Part shown: positions 1 through 6,147 of the stretch, in pieces
How the letters are laid out: the number at the start of each line of letters is the position of its first letter
Numbering within the stretch: position 1 is the stretch's first letter
Assembly: GCA_004375885.1 (NCBI GenBank)
Contig: SOJG01000058.1
Coordinates: forward strand, 1-12,639
DNA: 12,639 nucleotides
Origin: Dehalococcoidia bacterium
Lineage (GTDB): Bacteria > Chloroflexota > Dehalococcoidia > GIF9 > AB-539-J10
Direction: 5' to 3'
Made by a program: the position numbers and the translations under genes
The notes under the pieces: generated by a model
Seen by the model: only the letters and a program-made list of their open reading frames with translations
The model's database searches: none
What the model was told of the DNA's origin: nothing

Positions 1-1280
1 CAGTAGTTCCTGAAGATGTGAATGAGCCCTTGCTGGTGACAGGCGGTGAAATCGGAAGGCCCTTCCAGACAAAACTGCTTCATCATGTGACGTGTTATAC
101 AATTCTCGGCCAATCTGGGATAGCTACGATAGAGCTCCATGGCTTTCTGCGCTAGACTCGCTTCGCCAGTCAGTTCTCCCCAGGAGAAGGCAAAAGGCAA
201 TACCACGTTTACTACGATTTCACCTGCCTTACTGTTTCCCAGTAGAGCCGATATCCCAGTCTTGCTTCTGATGTGAAAATCGAAGTGGTCTTGCCAGTAG
301 CCCACGCCAGCCACAGCCAGACCATCCTGCAGCACAGCGTGCGCCTCGGGCAGGGGAGCTTCCTTTACTAGCTCTAACATGCCCGCCAGGAGTCCTCCCT
401 CGCAATAACGCTCAAGCAGATAGCTCAGGGCGACGATTCTTCGCACTGGAGAGTTATTGGGATATATGTGCGAAAGGCTCCAATCATTCTGGCTCATAGT
501 TCCAAGAGCTTTGCCTGCTACCCGCCAGATTTGCTCCAATTCCTGGACTTCCTTCTCCCCGTTATACTCCCCCTTTAGTCTCTGCGATGGCAACAACCCG
601 GCTGTGCCTAGCAACAAAGCTTGCTTTGGAGCCAGTCCTTCTCTGGCCTCGATGGAATTGAGGGGCACTCTGTCAGCAAGGTCTTCACAAGGCTCTGCAT
701 TCTTGGTGTAGCCGAGAGCTCTCATCATGCCTCGGAAGAGCACCTGTCCTGCCTCCTTCTTCTCAGTGGAGGCGAGCATCCTGGTTCGAAAACGTATCGC
801 CTTTTGTTTGAATCTCTCTTCACCGGCGGTGTTCAGCATTTGCCCCAACGCTTGGCTGCCCACGCGGTCCGGTATCCGGGAACAGGGAAGGAGGTAAGGA
901 AGCAAATAGGGCTGGTGCTGCAATGCCTCGGCCAGACATAGCACCGGAACTGCTCTCCCGCTTTGCACTGAAGTGACCGAGCTACAATCGTGCCATATCA
1001 CAACATGAAGGATGACATTGTTGTACTCGGCATCAGTGTGATGCTCATGGACATACCAATCGCTGGACTTGATGTGAACCTCTACATCGCCTTTGGTCAG
1101 ATGAGATTCACGTGCGATAACTGCATCCCGAAAATCAGGACCGTTGTCACCATTGCTCCTTCCGGGATAGATCACACTGATTAGCTCATCTCCGGCGGAG
1201 GTCAGCTCCTTTCCCACCAATTGCTGCCATACCAGGGCCGCCTGCTTCTCCGAGAATCTTATCCGATTACGTGTAATCAT
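1..1280 (-). CDS. DUF2851 family protein, 3' end cut by window edge
   Basis: The minus-strand frame is open from an ATG at 1280 to the left edge, giving 426 full codons plus two bases. I recognise DUF2851 from the N-terminal stretch with YPGRSNGDNGPDFRDAV (about residues 43-59), then GDVEVHIKSSDWY and HHTDAEYNN with ILHVV after it. The visible end, CHQQGLIHIFRNY, is typical of the family C-terminus, so only one or a few residues are missing. The biochemical function of DUF2851 is unknown; a nuclease-like role is sometimes suspected, but nothing here proves it. No Shine-Dalgarno sequence precedes 1280. The start overlaps the upstream small ORF by 14 nt, so translational coupling is likely. The frame stays open upstream of 1280, but family similarity begins near this ATG. 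Confidence 0.85.
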   Translation of the reverse strand, partial: MITRNRIRFSEKQAALVWQQLVGKELTSAGDELISVIYPGRSNGDNGPDFRDAVIARESHLTKGDVEVHIKSSDWYVHEHHTDAEYNNVILHVVIWHDCSSVTSVQSGRAVPVLCLAEALQHQPYLLPYLLPCSRIPDRVGSQALGQMLNTAGEERFKQKAIRFRTRMLASTEKKEAGQVLFRGMMRALGYTKNAEPCEDLADRVPLNSIEAREGLAPKQALLLGTAGLLPSQRLKGEYNGEKEVQELEQIWRVAGKALGTMSQNDWSLSHIYPNNSPVRRIVALSYLLERYCEGGLLAGMLELVKEAPLPEAHAVLQDGLAVAGVGYWQDHFDFHIRSKTGISALLGNSKAGEIVVNVVLPFAFSWGELTGEASLAQKAMELYRSYPRLAENCITRHMMKQFCLEGPSDFTACHQQGLIHIFRNY

Positions 1281-1527
1281 GGCGAAAAAAACGCATCTCG
1301 TTCTGTACCAGTTGCCTAAGCCTTGGAACATCTTCGTACATGGTTGTGCTGTTGAATCGCACGGAAACGTCATCGTCACCCAGTCCTCGGAGGCCAGCCA
1401 GCATATGATACCTGCGCTGGTGCCGATAATCACACACGCCGCGGTCATGTCTGCGTTTTGCGTAGGCCGCCTTGATCGCCTTCTCGCCTTGGGAATAGCG
1501 ACAGCGGCCGCTTCTAGTTTGACTCAT
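1267..1527 (-). CDS. Small basic hypothetical protein (86 aa)
   Basis: This 86-codon ORF starts with ATG at 1527 inside the end of the HTH gene and stops with TAA at 1269-1267 inside the start of the DUF2851 gene. Both overlaps are 14 nt. The protein is rich in arginine and tyrosine/histidine in its middle (AYAKRRHDRGVCDYRHQRRY), has an acidic GLGDDD patch, and has no membrane segment or signal peptide. I do not recognise a family. The evidence for it being real is its position, bridging two convincing genes in one transcription unit with tidy overlaps. The frame also runs open further upstream to an ATG at 1632 inside the HTH gene, which looks like a less likely start. It could instead be the remnant of a larger gene or a chance open frame. 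Confidence 0.45.
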   Translation of the reverse strand: MSQTRSGRCRYSQGEKAIKAAYAKRRHDRGVCDYRHQRRYHMLAGLRGLGDDDVSVRFNSTTMYEDVPRLRQLVQNEMRFFRHDYT

Positions 1528-1756
1528 CGTGTTCCTCCGTGGCCCTGTAGGCGAAGCCGCTACGCTCAGCAATGATGCTGAGGAGTTTGGCCGATGCTCC
1601 GCGAGGTCGATACATGCCTGTTTCCCACTCACTGATGGTTTGCTGACGCGTGCCTAGTTCGTCGGCCAGCTTCACTTGAGTCAGGCTCAGATACCGCCTC
1701 AGCGCTCTGATCTCATCTTTGCTCCAGTGTTTCTTTCGCCTTTCTCTTTGCGCCAT
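1514..1756 (-). CDS. XRE-family HTH transcriptional regulator
   Basis: An 80-residue DNA-binding protein with a single Cro/C1-type helix-turn-helix. It has a basic start (MAQRERRKKHW), then IRALRRYLSLTQVKLADELG (helices 1-2), TRQQTISEWETGMYRPRG (recognition helix and following turn) and a closing helix AKLLSIIAERSGF. The size is right for a stand-alone minimal HTH_XRE protein without an effector domain. I chose the ATG at 1756 because a promoter with a consensus -10 box at 1769-1764 places the transcript start on or next to it. An adjacent in-frame ATG at 1759 is the alternative. It heads a unit with the small ORF and the DUF2851 gene, and may regulate its own promoter. Confidence 0.85.
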   Translation of the reverse strand: MAQRERRKKHWSKDEIRALRRYLSLTQVKLADELGTRQQTISEWETGMYRPRGASAKLLSIIAERSGFAYRATEEHDESN

Positions 1757-1763
1757 CATAAAG

Positions 1764-1792
1764 ATTATACACGGTTTAGTGTAGCAGTTCAA
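1764..1792 (-). promoter_or_regulatory. Sigma70-type promoter, likely leaderless, for HTH/DUF2851 unit
   Basis: On the minus strand, TTGAAC (1792-1787) and TATAAT (1769-1764) are separated by exactly 17 bp. The base seven or eight positions after the -10 box is the A of the ATG at 1756 or its neighbour. The message would therefore begin at the start codon with no Shine-Dalgarno leader; indeed none is visible. Confidence 0.7.
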
Positions 1793-1798
1793 GAAGAA

Positions 1799-1817
1799 TC
1801 TGCCGGATTTTGGCAGA
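1799..1817. repeat. Inverted repeat between divergent promoters
   Basis: TCTGCC (1799-1804) and GGCAGA (1812-1817) form perfect 6-bp arms around a 7-bp centre. AGAATC also occurs twice, at 1795-1800 and 1815-1820, 20 bp apart. The element lies just upstream of the -35 boxes of both the HTH promoter (minus) and the groES promoter (plus). It is a candidate operator, perhaps for the neighbouring HTH protein; this is inference from position only. Confidence 0.4.
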
Positions 1818-1823
1818 ATCCTC

Positions 1824-1851
1824 TTGCCTTTTTCCCTTTTCTTGATATAAT
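1824..1851 (+). promoter_or_regulatory. groESL promoter
   Basis: TTGCCT (1824-1829, 4 of 6 matches to TTGACA) and a consensus TATAAT (1846-1851) are separated by 16 bp. The predicted start near 1858 falls on the first bases of the CIRCE element, the usual arrangement for HrcA-repressed promoters. Confidence 0.7.
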
Positions 1852-1856
1852 AACAG

Positions 1857-1883
1857 TTAGCAATCTCGAGGGCAGAGTGCTAA
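1857..1883 (+). promoter_or_regulatory. CIRCE operator (HrcA-binding site)
   Basis: The left arm TTAGCAATC (1857-1865) and right arm GAGTGCTAA (1875-1883) are separated by 9 bp. The CIRCE consensus is TTAGCACTC-N9-GAGTGCTAA, so the right arm is perfect and the left arm has one change (A for C at its seventh position). It sits at the predicted transcription start of groESL. HrcA repression relieved by heat or misfolded protein is the known mechanism for this element; hrcA itself is not in the window. Confidence 0.93.
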
Positions 1884-1907
1884 AATAAATATAAGAAAGG
1901 AGGGAAC

Positions 1908-2198
1908 ATGCCTAAGATTGAACCTTTGGGGGATAGGGTGGTGATAGAACCCACAGCCAGGGAAGAAGTCAGCAAAGGAGGGATAGTCTTACCGGATACA
2001 GCCAAAGAAAAACCCCAAGAAGGCAAGATCATCGCTGTCGGTCCGGGCAGGCTGACTGAAGATGGTAAACGTATAGCCATGGAGGTGAAGAAGGGAGACA
2101 AGATCATATTTTCCAGATATGCTGGGACAGAGTTTAAGCTAGGTGACAAAGAGCTGGTTATCATGCGTGAAACCGATATCCTGGCCAAGAAGACTTAA
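1908..2198 (+). CDS. groES: Co-chaperonin GroES (10 kDa)
   Basis: A 96-residue protein of normal GroES length. It forms the heptameric lid that closes the GroEL folding chamber in the cytoplasm. The N-terminal IEPLGDRVVIEP strand, the mobile loop EEVSKGGIVLPDTA (about residues 19-32) that docks on GroEL, and the later GDKIIFSRYAGTE and ELVIMRETDILA segments are all in family order. A strong Shine-Dalgarno AAAGGAGGG (1896-1904) sits 4 nt from the ATG. It is the first gene of the CIRCE-controlled groES-groEL operon; groEL starts 31 nt downstream. Confidence 0.97.
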   Translation: MPKIEPLGDRVVIEPTAREEVSKGGIVLPDTAKEKPQEGKIIAVGPGRLTEDGKRIAMEVKKGDKIIFSRYAGTEFKLGDKELVIMRETDILAKKT

Positions 2199-2229
2199 TA
2201 GATTAATATAGAATAAAGGAGGTGAGCGA

Positions 2230-3852
2230 ATGGCAAAGCAAATTACTTTTGGAGAAGAAGCAAGGAAGGCCTTAAAGAGCGGGGTGGATACGCTGACCGA
2301 TGCTATAAGGGTAACCTTGGGGCCACGCGGAAGGCCTGTAGCACTGGACAAGAAATGGGGCGCTCCTTCGGTTCTGAACGACGGCGTTTCCATAGCCAAA
2401 GAAATAGAGTTGCCTGACCCGTTCGAAAACATGGGGGTGCAGCTGGTAAAACAGGCAGCCACCAAAACTAATGATGCCTGTGGGGATGGCACCAGCACAT
2501 CCACTATTGTAGCTCAGGCCATCATCAGCGAGGGTTTCAAGAACATCGCGGCTGGCGCCGATGCCATGGCTTTGAAACGTGGGGTTGACAAAGGGGTGGG
2601 AGCTGTGGTCGACGCACTGAAGAAGATGTCCATCGCCGTAGCTGGTAGAGAGCAGGTAGCTCAGGTAGCATCTATATCGGCTATTGACCCAGAGATTGGC
2701 GATCTGATTGCTGACGTTATGGAAAAGGTGGGCAAAGATGGTGTCATCACTGTGGAAGAAGGCAAGGGGCTGCAATTTGAGACTGAATTCGTTGAGGGAA
2801 TGAAGTTTGATCGCGGCTATATCAGCCCTTACTTCATTACCAACGCCGAACAGATGAGGGCGGAACTGGAAGACCCGTACATCCTCATAACTGACAAGAA
2901 GATAACGGCCATAAATGATATCTTGCCGGCTCTGGAGAAGATCGTTCAGATGTCCAAGAATCTGGTTATTATTGCTGAGGATGTGGAAGGGGAGTCTCTG
3001 GCTACACTGGTGGTCAACAAACTAAGGGGCACTCTATCTCCGCTGGCGGTCAAGGCGCCTGGCTTTGGTGACAGGAGAAAAGCCATGCTTCAGGATATAG
3101 CTGTTCTTACCGGGGGCAAGGTCATATCTGAGGAAGTTGGCAGAAAGCTTGACTCGGTTACGGTGGAAGATCTGGGCCGAGCCAGAAGGATGATTGCCGA
3201 CAAGGATAATACCACCATTGTTGAGGGTAAAGGCGAGACGAAAGATATCGAAGCTCGAATCAAGCAAATCAGGTCTGAGATTGACATAAGCACCTCAGAC
3301 TATGATAAGGAAAAACTGCAGGAAAGGCTGGCCAAATTAGCCGGTGGCGTGGCCGTAATCAAAGTGGGTGGAGCCACGGAAACAGAGCTTAAGGAGAAGA
3401 AACATCGTGTAGAGGATGCCTTGTCGGCTACTCGAGCTGCTGTGGAAGAAGGCATCCTGCCCGGCGGTGGTATTGCGCTGCTGAGTGCCCTATCAGGCTT
3501 GAAGAAGCTCAAATTGGAGGGCGATGAGGCTACGGGAATGAATCTTCTGAGACGAGCTCTGGAAGAGCCGCTGAGATGCATCGCTGCAAATAGTGGCCGC
3601 GAGGGCTCGGTGGTCATCAACGAGGTGAAGAGAAGCAAGCCGGGCATCGGTTACGATGCTCTCAAGGATGAACTGGGAGTGAATATGGTGGATAGAGGCA
3701 TCGTAGACCCTCTCAAAGTCACCAGGAGTGCTCTCCAGAACGGTGCCAGCATTGCCACCATGATTCTGACCACGGAGTGCCTGGTAACCGACATTCCTGA
3801 GAAAGAAAAGATGCCGGCAATGCCGCCAGGAGGAGGATATCCAGACTACTAA
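2230..3852 (+). CDS. groEL: Chaperonin GroEL (60 kDa)
   Basis: A 540-residue group I chaperonin subunit, the usual length, which uses ATP to fold proteins in a double heptameric ring capped by GroES. Visible landmarks are the nucleotide-binding TLGPRGR (29-35), NDGVSIAKEI, the GDGTSTST loop with the catalytic aspartate at 86, the RVEDALSATRAAVEEG helix with the second catalytic aspartate, and the GGGIAL turn. The usual DGTTT reads DGTST here. The C-terminus ends MPPGGGYPDY instead of the Gly-Gly-Met repeat of E. coli GroEL. A near-perfect Shine-Dalgarno AAAGGAGGTGA (2215-2225) precedes the ATG. It is co-transcribed with groES and followed by a strong hairpin. Confidence 0.97.
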   Translation: MAKQITFGEEARKALKSGVDTLTDAIRVTLGPRGRPVALDKKWGAPSVLNDGVSIAKEIELPDPFENMGVQLVKQAATKTNDACGDGTSTSTIVAQAIISEGFKNIAAGADAMALKRGVDKGVGAVVDALKKMSIAVAGREQVAQVASISAIDPEIGDLIADVMEKVGKDGVITVEEGKGLQFETEFVEGMKFDRGYISPYFITNAEQMRAELEDPYILITDKKITAINDILPALEKIVQMSKNLVIIAEDVEGESLATLVVNKLRGTLSPLAVKAPGFGDRRKAMLQDIAVLTGGKVISEEVGRKLDSVTVEDLGRARRMIADKDNTTIVEGKGETKDIEARIKQIRSEIDISTSDYDKEKLQERLAKLAGGVAVIKVGGATETELKEKKHRVEDALSATRAAVEEGILPGGGIALLSALSGLKKLKLEGDEATGMNLLRRALEEPLRCIAANSGREGSVVINEVKRSKPGIGYDALKDELGVNMVDRGIVDPLKVTRSALQNGASIATMILTTECLVTDIPEKEKMPAMPPGGGYPDY

Positions 3853-3876
3853 ATAGCTTCTAATGGCTTTGGCAGG

Positions 3877-3908
3877 AGGAAGGACCGCCGTGAGGCGGTT
3901 CTTCCTTT
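3877..3908. terminator. Hairpin terminator between convergent groEL and M16 peptidase genes
   Basis: GGAAGGACCGCC (3878-3889) pairs with GGCGGTTCTTCC (3894-3905) across a GTGA loop. The 12-bp stem has one G-T wobble and extends by an A-T pair at 3877/3906. A short TTT follows on the plus strand. It lies between the groEL stop (3852) and the stop of the opposing gene (3915), so it probably ends transcription from at least the groESL side. The T-tract is weak in both directions. Confidence 0.65.
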
Positions 3909-3914
3909 ACGGCC

Positions 3915-5177
3915 TTAGATCTTGAGCAGTTGCCTCAGAGGCTCCTCCTCTTTGAGAGGCCCCGTGACGGCCAGATTAAGCCCGCTATCGACGAGAACCT
4001 TTTCCGCAACTTCTTCTAGCTCCTCCATCGTAATAGCATCCACAAGGGCTATGATATCGTCTAGGCTCAGGATTTTTCGCAGCAGTATCTCCTGGGTACC
4101 GTGCCACAGCGCTACATTTCGGCTGTCCTCAAGTCGCAAGTATGACCTTCCTTTTGACAGTTCCTTAGCCCTCGTAAGCTCGTCGGCGGTAATCCCCTGC
4201 TTAAGCTTATATATCTCTTCAAGAATGGCCGCGACAACTGTCTCAACCTTCTGCGGGTCAACGCCAGCATAAACAGCAAACGACCCTGAGCTGAGGAAAT
4301 GCTCGGTATAGCTGTGAATATCATAAGCCAGTCCTCTGCGCTCCCGTATCTCAGCGAATAGGCGGCTGCTCATGCCGCCGCCAAGCACTGTGTTAAGCAA
4401 GTCAAGGGTGAAGCGTTGTTGATGAGAGTGAGAAAAACCGTGAACAGCGAGGCAGAGATGCGCTTGTTCGATATCTTGGGGCTCAATACGCACCTTGGCT
4501 TCAGTTTGTCTGTCGTTGGTTGTGTAGCCAGTCGATAGCTGCCTGGCAGCCCACTTGCCGAACAGAGGCTCGATTTGGGCCATCGCATCTTGATGCTCGA
4601 TGTTGCCAGCGATGCTAACCACCGCGTTACTGGGCATGTATCTGTGAGCAACGTGGCCGACCAATTGTTCCCTTGTTATGGAAGACACAGTCTGTTTGTA
4701 TCCAATGACCTCGCGCCCCAAAGGTTGTGCCGGCCATAATAGCTCATCTATGAGCATGTTTACCCTCTGCTGCGGGAGGTCCAGGTTCATATTGATCTCC
4801 TCAATGATGATGCCACGCTCTTGTTCTATGTCTTTGTTATCAAAGCGCGAGTTGAGCAGTAGGTCAGATAGCACATCAAGGGCGATGGGAAAGTGAGGGC
4901 TGGCAACCTTACACCAGTAGACAGCTATTTCCTTGTCCGTGCCGGCATTGATTATGCCGCCAACGCCTTCAATAGCCTGAGTTATCTCCTTGGACGTCGG
5001 TCGCTGTTGTGTGCCTTTGAAGAATAGGTGCTCGGCGAAGTGGGAAATGCCGGCCTCCTCGTTGCTTTCGTAGCAGGAGCCAGCACCCACAAGAATGACA
5101 AGGCACACCGAGTGGCTGTGGGGCATAGTGCTGGTGATAACTGTCAAGCCGTTATCGAGCACAACCTTGTTGTACAT
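3915..5177 (-). CDS. M16-family zinc peptidase (processing-peptidase-like)
   Basis: A 420-residue single-repeat M16B peptidase. The inverted zinc motif HFAEH is at residues 46-50 (H46, E49 and H50), with the third-ligand glutamate in IIIEEINM (about 126). The second half has GGGMSSRLFAEIRERRGLAYDIHSY, the conserved M16 region just after the domain linker. Members act as oligomers that degrade short peptides or process signal sequences; the substrate here is unknown. No signal peptide is visible, so it is probably cytoplasmic. I prefer the ATG at 5177 (MYNKVVLDNGL, the usual family start). The ATG at 5183 is two codons upstream, and the promoter places the transcript start next to 5177. It is divergent from the MBL-fold gene and convergent with groEL. 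Confidence 0.92.
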   Translation of the reverse strand: MYNKVVLDNGLTVITSTMPHSHSVCLVILVGAGSCYESNEEAGISHFAEHLFFKGTQQRPTSKEITQAIEGVGGIINAGTDKEIAVYWCKVASPHFPIALDVLSDLLLNSRFDNKDIEQERGIIIEEINMNLDLPQQRVNMLIDELLWPAQPLGREVIGYKQTVSSITREQLVGHVAHRYMPSNAVVSIAGNIEHQDAMAQIEPLFGKWAARQLSTGYTTNDRQTEAKVRIEPQDIEQAHLCLAVHGFSHSHQQRFTLDLLNTVLGGGMSSRLFAEIRERRGLAYDIHSYTEHFLSSGSFAVYAGVDPQKVETVVAAILEEIYKLKQGITADELTRAKELSKGRSYLRLEDSRNVALWHGTQEILLRKILSLDDIIALVDAITMEELEEVAEKVLVDSGLNLAVTGPLKEEEPLRQLLKI

Positions 5178-5185
5178 TACCATGA

Positions 5186-5214
5186 ATTTTACTTTACCTT
5201 GTGATCAGCGTCAA
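5186..5214 (-). promoter_or_regulatory. Sigma70-type promoter, likely leaderless, for M16 peptidase
   Basis: On the minus strand, TTGACG (5214-5209) and TAAAAT (5191-5186) each have one mismatch to consensus and are separated by 17 bp. Transcription would start about 7-9 bases later, at 5179-5177, which is on the ATG of MYNKVV. AAGG at 5200-5197 lies too far upstream of either ATG to be a good Shine-Dalgarno and would not be in the transcript. Confidence 0.6.
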
Positions 5215-5256
5215 TGAACCTTTGCTGACTCCCGATGCTCAGTCCTTCTCACCTCG

Positions 5257-5265
5257 TGCTATAAT
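5257..5265 (+). promoter_or_regulatory. Extended -10 promoter element for MBL-fold hydrolase
   Basis: TGCTATAAT gives an extended -10 (TG at 5257-5258, consensus TATAAT at 5260-5265). No good -35 box is seen at the usual distance, which extended -10 promoters tolerate. The predicted start near 5272 leaves a leader of about 29 nt before the ATG at 5301. Confidence 0.5.
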
Positions 5266-5300
5266 TGGCAGTACATAGCCGGATCAGGGAATGGAGCACT

Positions 5301-5942
5301 ATGACAATTGTAGCTGAAGAGGATGCTATCCGGATTGAGAGACTGGAGCTAGGTCCTTTTGCCACTAACGCCTATATCGTGACCTGTCGACAGACCCGAG
5401 ATAGTGCGGTAATAGACGCCCCGGCGGAGGCGGAGACAATCATAGGCAAGTTGAAGGACACCACGCCCAAATACATATTCCTGACCCATAACCACATGGA
5501 TCATACAGATGCCCTCGCTCAATTGCGAGCTGAACTGAACGTTCCTCTGGCTGCCCACGCTTTAGACGCCAGGATACTAGCGTCACCACCGGAGATACTA
5601 TTGAGTGATGGTGACGCGGTTTGGGTGGGGAGGCTTGAATTCACCGCGATTCATACGCCAGGGCACACCCCGGGCAGCTTATGCTTCAGGACTGGTCGAT
5701 ACCTGATATCAGGGGATACCATTTTCCCTGGGGGACCGGGTAAGACAGGCTCTGCAGCCGATTTCAGGCAGATAATTCAATCGATAGTCGAGAAGATTCT
5801 TGTCTTGCCGGATGATACTCAGGTATACCCCGGTCATGGGGATTCCACTGTATTGAAGAAGGAGAAAGACGAGTTTGCTGCTTTTGCCTCGCGACCTCAT
5901 GATGCCCACCTGTTTGGCGACGTGCTCTGGCGTTCAACTTGA
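5301..5942 (+). CDS. Metallo-beta-lactamase-fold hydrolase (glyoxalase II-like)
   Basis: A 213-residue binuclear zinc hydrolase. The signature THNHMDH (H63, H65, D67, H68), HTPGHTPGS (H122), the bridging aspartate in SGDTIF (D139) and the final histidine in YPGHGDST (H179) are all present. The protein should therefore be active. The short length and lack of the glyoxalase II C-terminal helical domain place it in the broad GloB-like group of thioester or small-ester hydrolases; the substrate cannot be told. I chose the ATG at 5301 because GGAG lies 4 nt before it. The frame also opens at a TTG (5265), but that codon is inside the predicted -10 box. No partner gene is evident. Confidence 0.9.
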   Translation: MTIVAEEDAIRIERLELGPFATNAYIVTCRQTRDSAVIDAPAEAETIIGKLKDTTPKYIFLTHNHMDHTDALAQLRAELNVPLAAHALDARILASPPEILLSDGDAVWVGRLEFTAIHTPGHTPGSLCFRTGRYLISGDTIFPGGPGKTGSAADFRQIIQSIVEKILVLPDDTQVYPGHGDSTVLKKEKDEFAAFASRPHDAHLFGDVLWRST

Positions 5943-5990
5943 CTAGCATCCTATGGAGGAGGGGCACTGGGGATTCCTCAGGAGGTGTTG

Positions 5991-6122
5991 ATGAGCGCCT
6001 TCAAGTCTTCCTTCGTTTTGACGCTTTCTGGTGAGTGGCATTCCTTGTTCACCAGGAGATATCTGCTATGTACTGAACCGCCCTATGAGGTCCTCACCTG
6101 TTGGCGAGACCTCAGTGACTAA
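5991..6122 (+). CDS. Possible 43-aa leader peptide or gene remnant
   Basis: A 43-codon ORF (ATG 5991, TAA 6120-6122) follows a perfect Shine-Dalgarno AGGAGGTG (5980-5987) at ideal spacing and ends 25 nt before the aminotransferase start. The peptide begins MSAFKSSFVLTL, ends TCWRDLSD, and resembles nothing I know. It contains both inverted repeats of this leader, so ribosomes reading it would disturb those hairpins, as in translational attenuators. It could instead be leftover sequence. On the opposite strand a short frame (about 6087-5978) ends in KTKEDLKALINTS, which looks like a protein C-terminus, so a decayed minus-strand gene is an alternative. Confidence 0.3.
   Translation: MSAFKSSFVLTLSGEWHSLFTRRYLLCTEPPYEVLTCWRDLSD
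6028..6055. repeat. Inverted repeat in leader of aminotransferase gene (first)
   Basis: CTGGTGA (6028-6034) and TCACCAG (6049-6055) are perfect 7-bp arms with a 14-nt loop. They lie inside the short leader ORF. They could fold as an RNA hairpin or bind a regulator; no T-rich tract follows. Confidence 0.4.
6086..6114. repeat. Inverted repeat in leader of aminotransferase gene (second)
   Basis: TGAGGTC (6086-6092) and GACCTCA (6108-6114) are perfect 7-bp arms with a 15-nt loop, 33 nt before the aminotransferase ATG and still inside the leader ORF. Together with the first repeat this gives two potential hairpins in about 90 nt. No known riboswitch or T-box motif was recognised. Confidence 0.4.
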
Positions 6123-6147
6123 CCAACATAAGGACACAGGGGGGAGA

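Noticed and set aside
457..1184. Several plus-strand open frames across 457-1184
   Set aside because: They lie antisense to the continuous DUF2851 frame, whose conserved motifs settle the coding strand.
1281..1291. Seven-T run (minus strand) just before the DUF2851 ATG, as a possible slippage site fusing the small ORF to DUF2851
   Set aside because: The required shift is +1, not the usual -1 on such a run, there is no stimulatory structure, and DUF2851 has its own family-like start at 1280.
1504..1517. GCGGCCGCTTCTAG, identical to part of a synthetic-biology cloning prefix (NotI site region)
   Set aside because: The flanking EcoRI and XbaI parts are absent and the bases read through as the start of the 86-aa ORF in its native context, so a chance 14-base match is likelier than vector sequence.
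1279..1575. Plus-strand 98-codon frame opposite the small basic ORF
   Set aside because: The minus-strand frame fits an operon with overlaps on both sides; the plus frame has no ribosome site, no partner and no recognisable motif.
2272..3647. Long minus-strand frames inside groEL, and similar shadow frames antisense to the pxp and PLP-enzyme genes
   Set aside because: They mirror codon structure of well-conserved genes and show no motifs of their own.
6031..6147. In-frame upstream extension of the PLP enzyme by 39 codons
   Set aside because: The extension has no family similarity, while the ATG at 6148 has an adjacent GGGGAGA and begins where homologous sequence begins.
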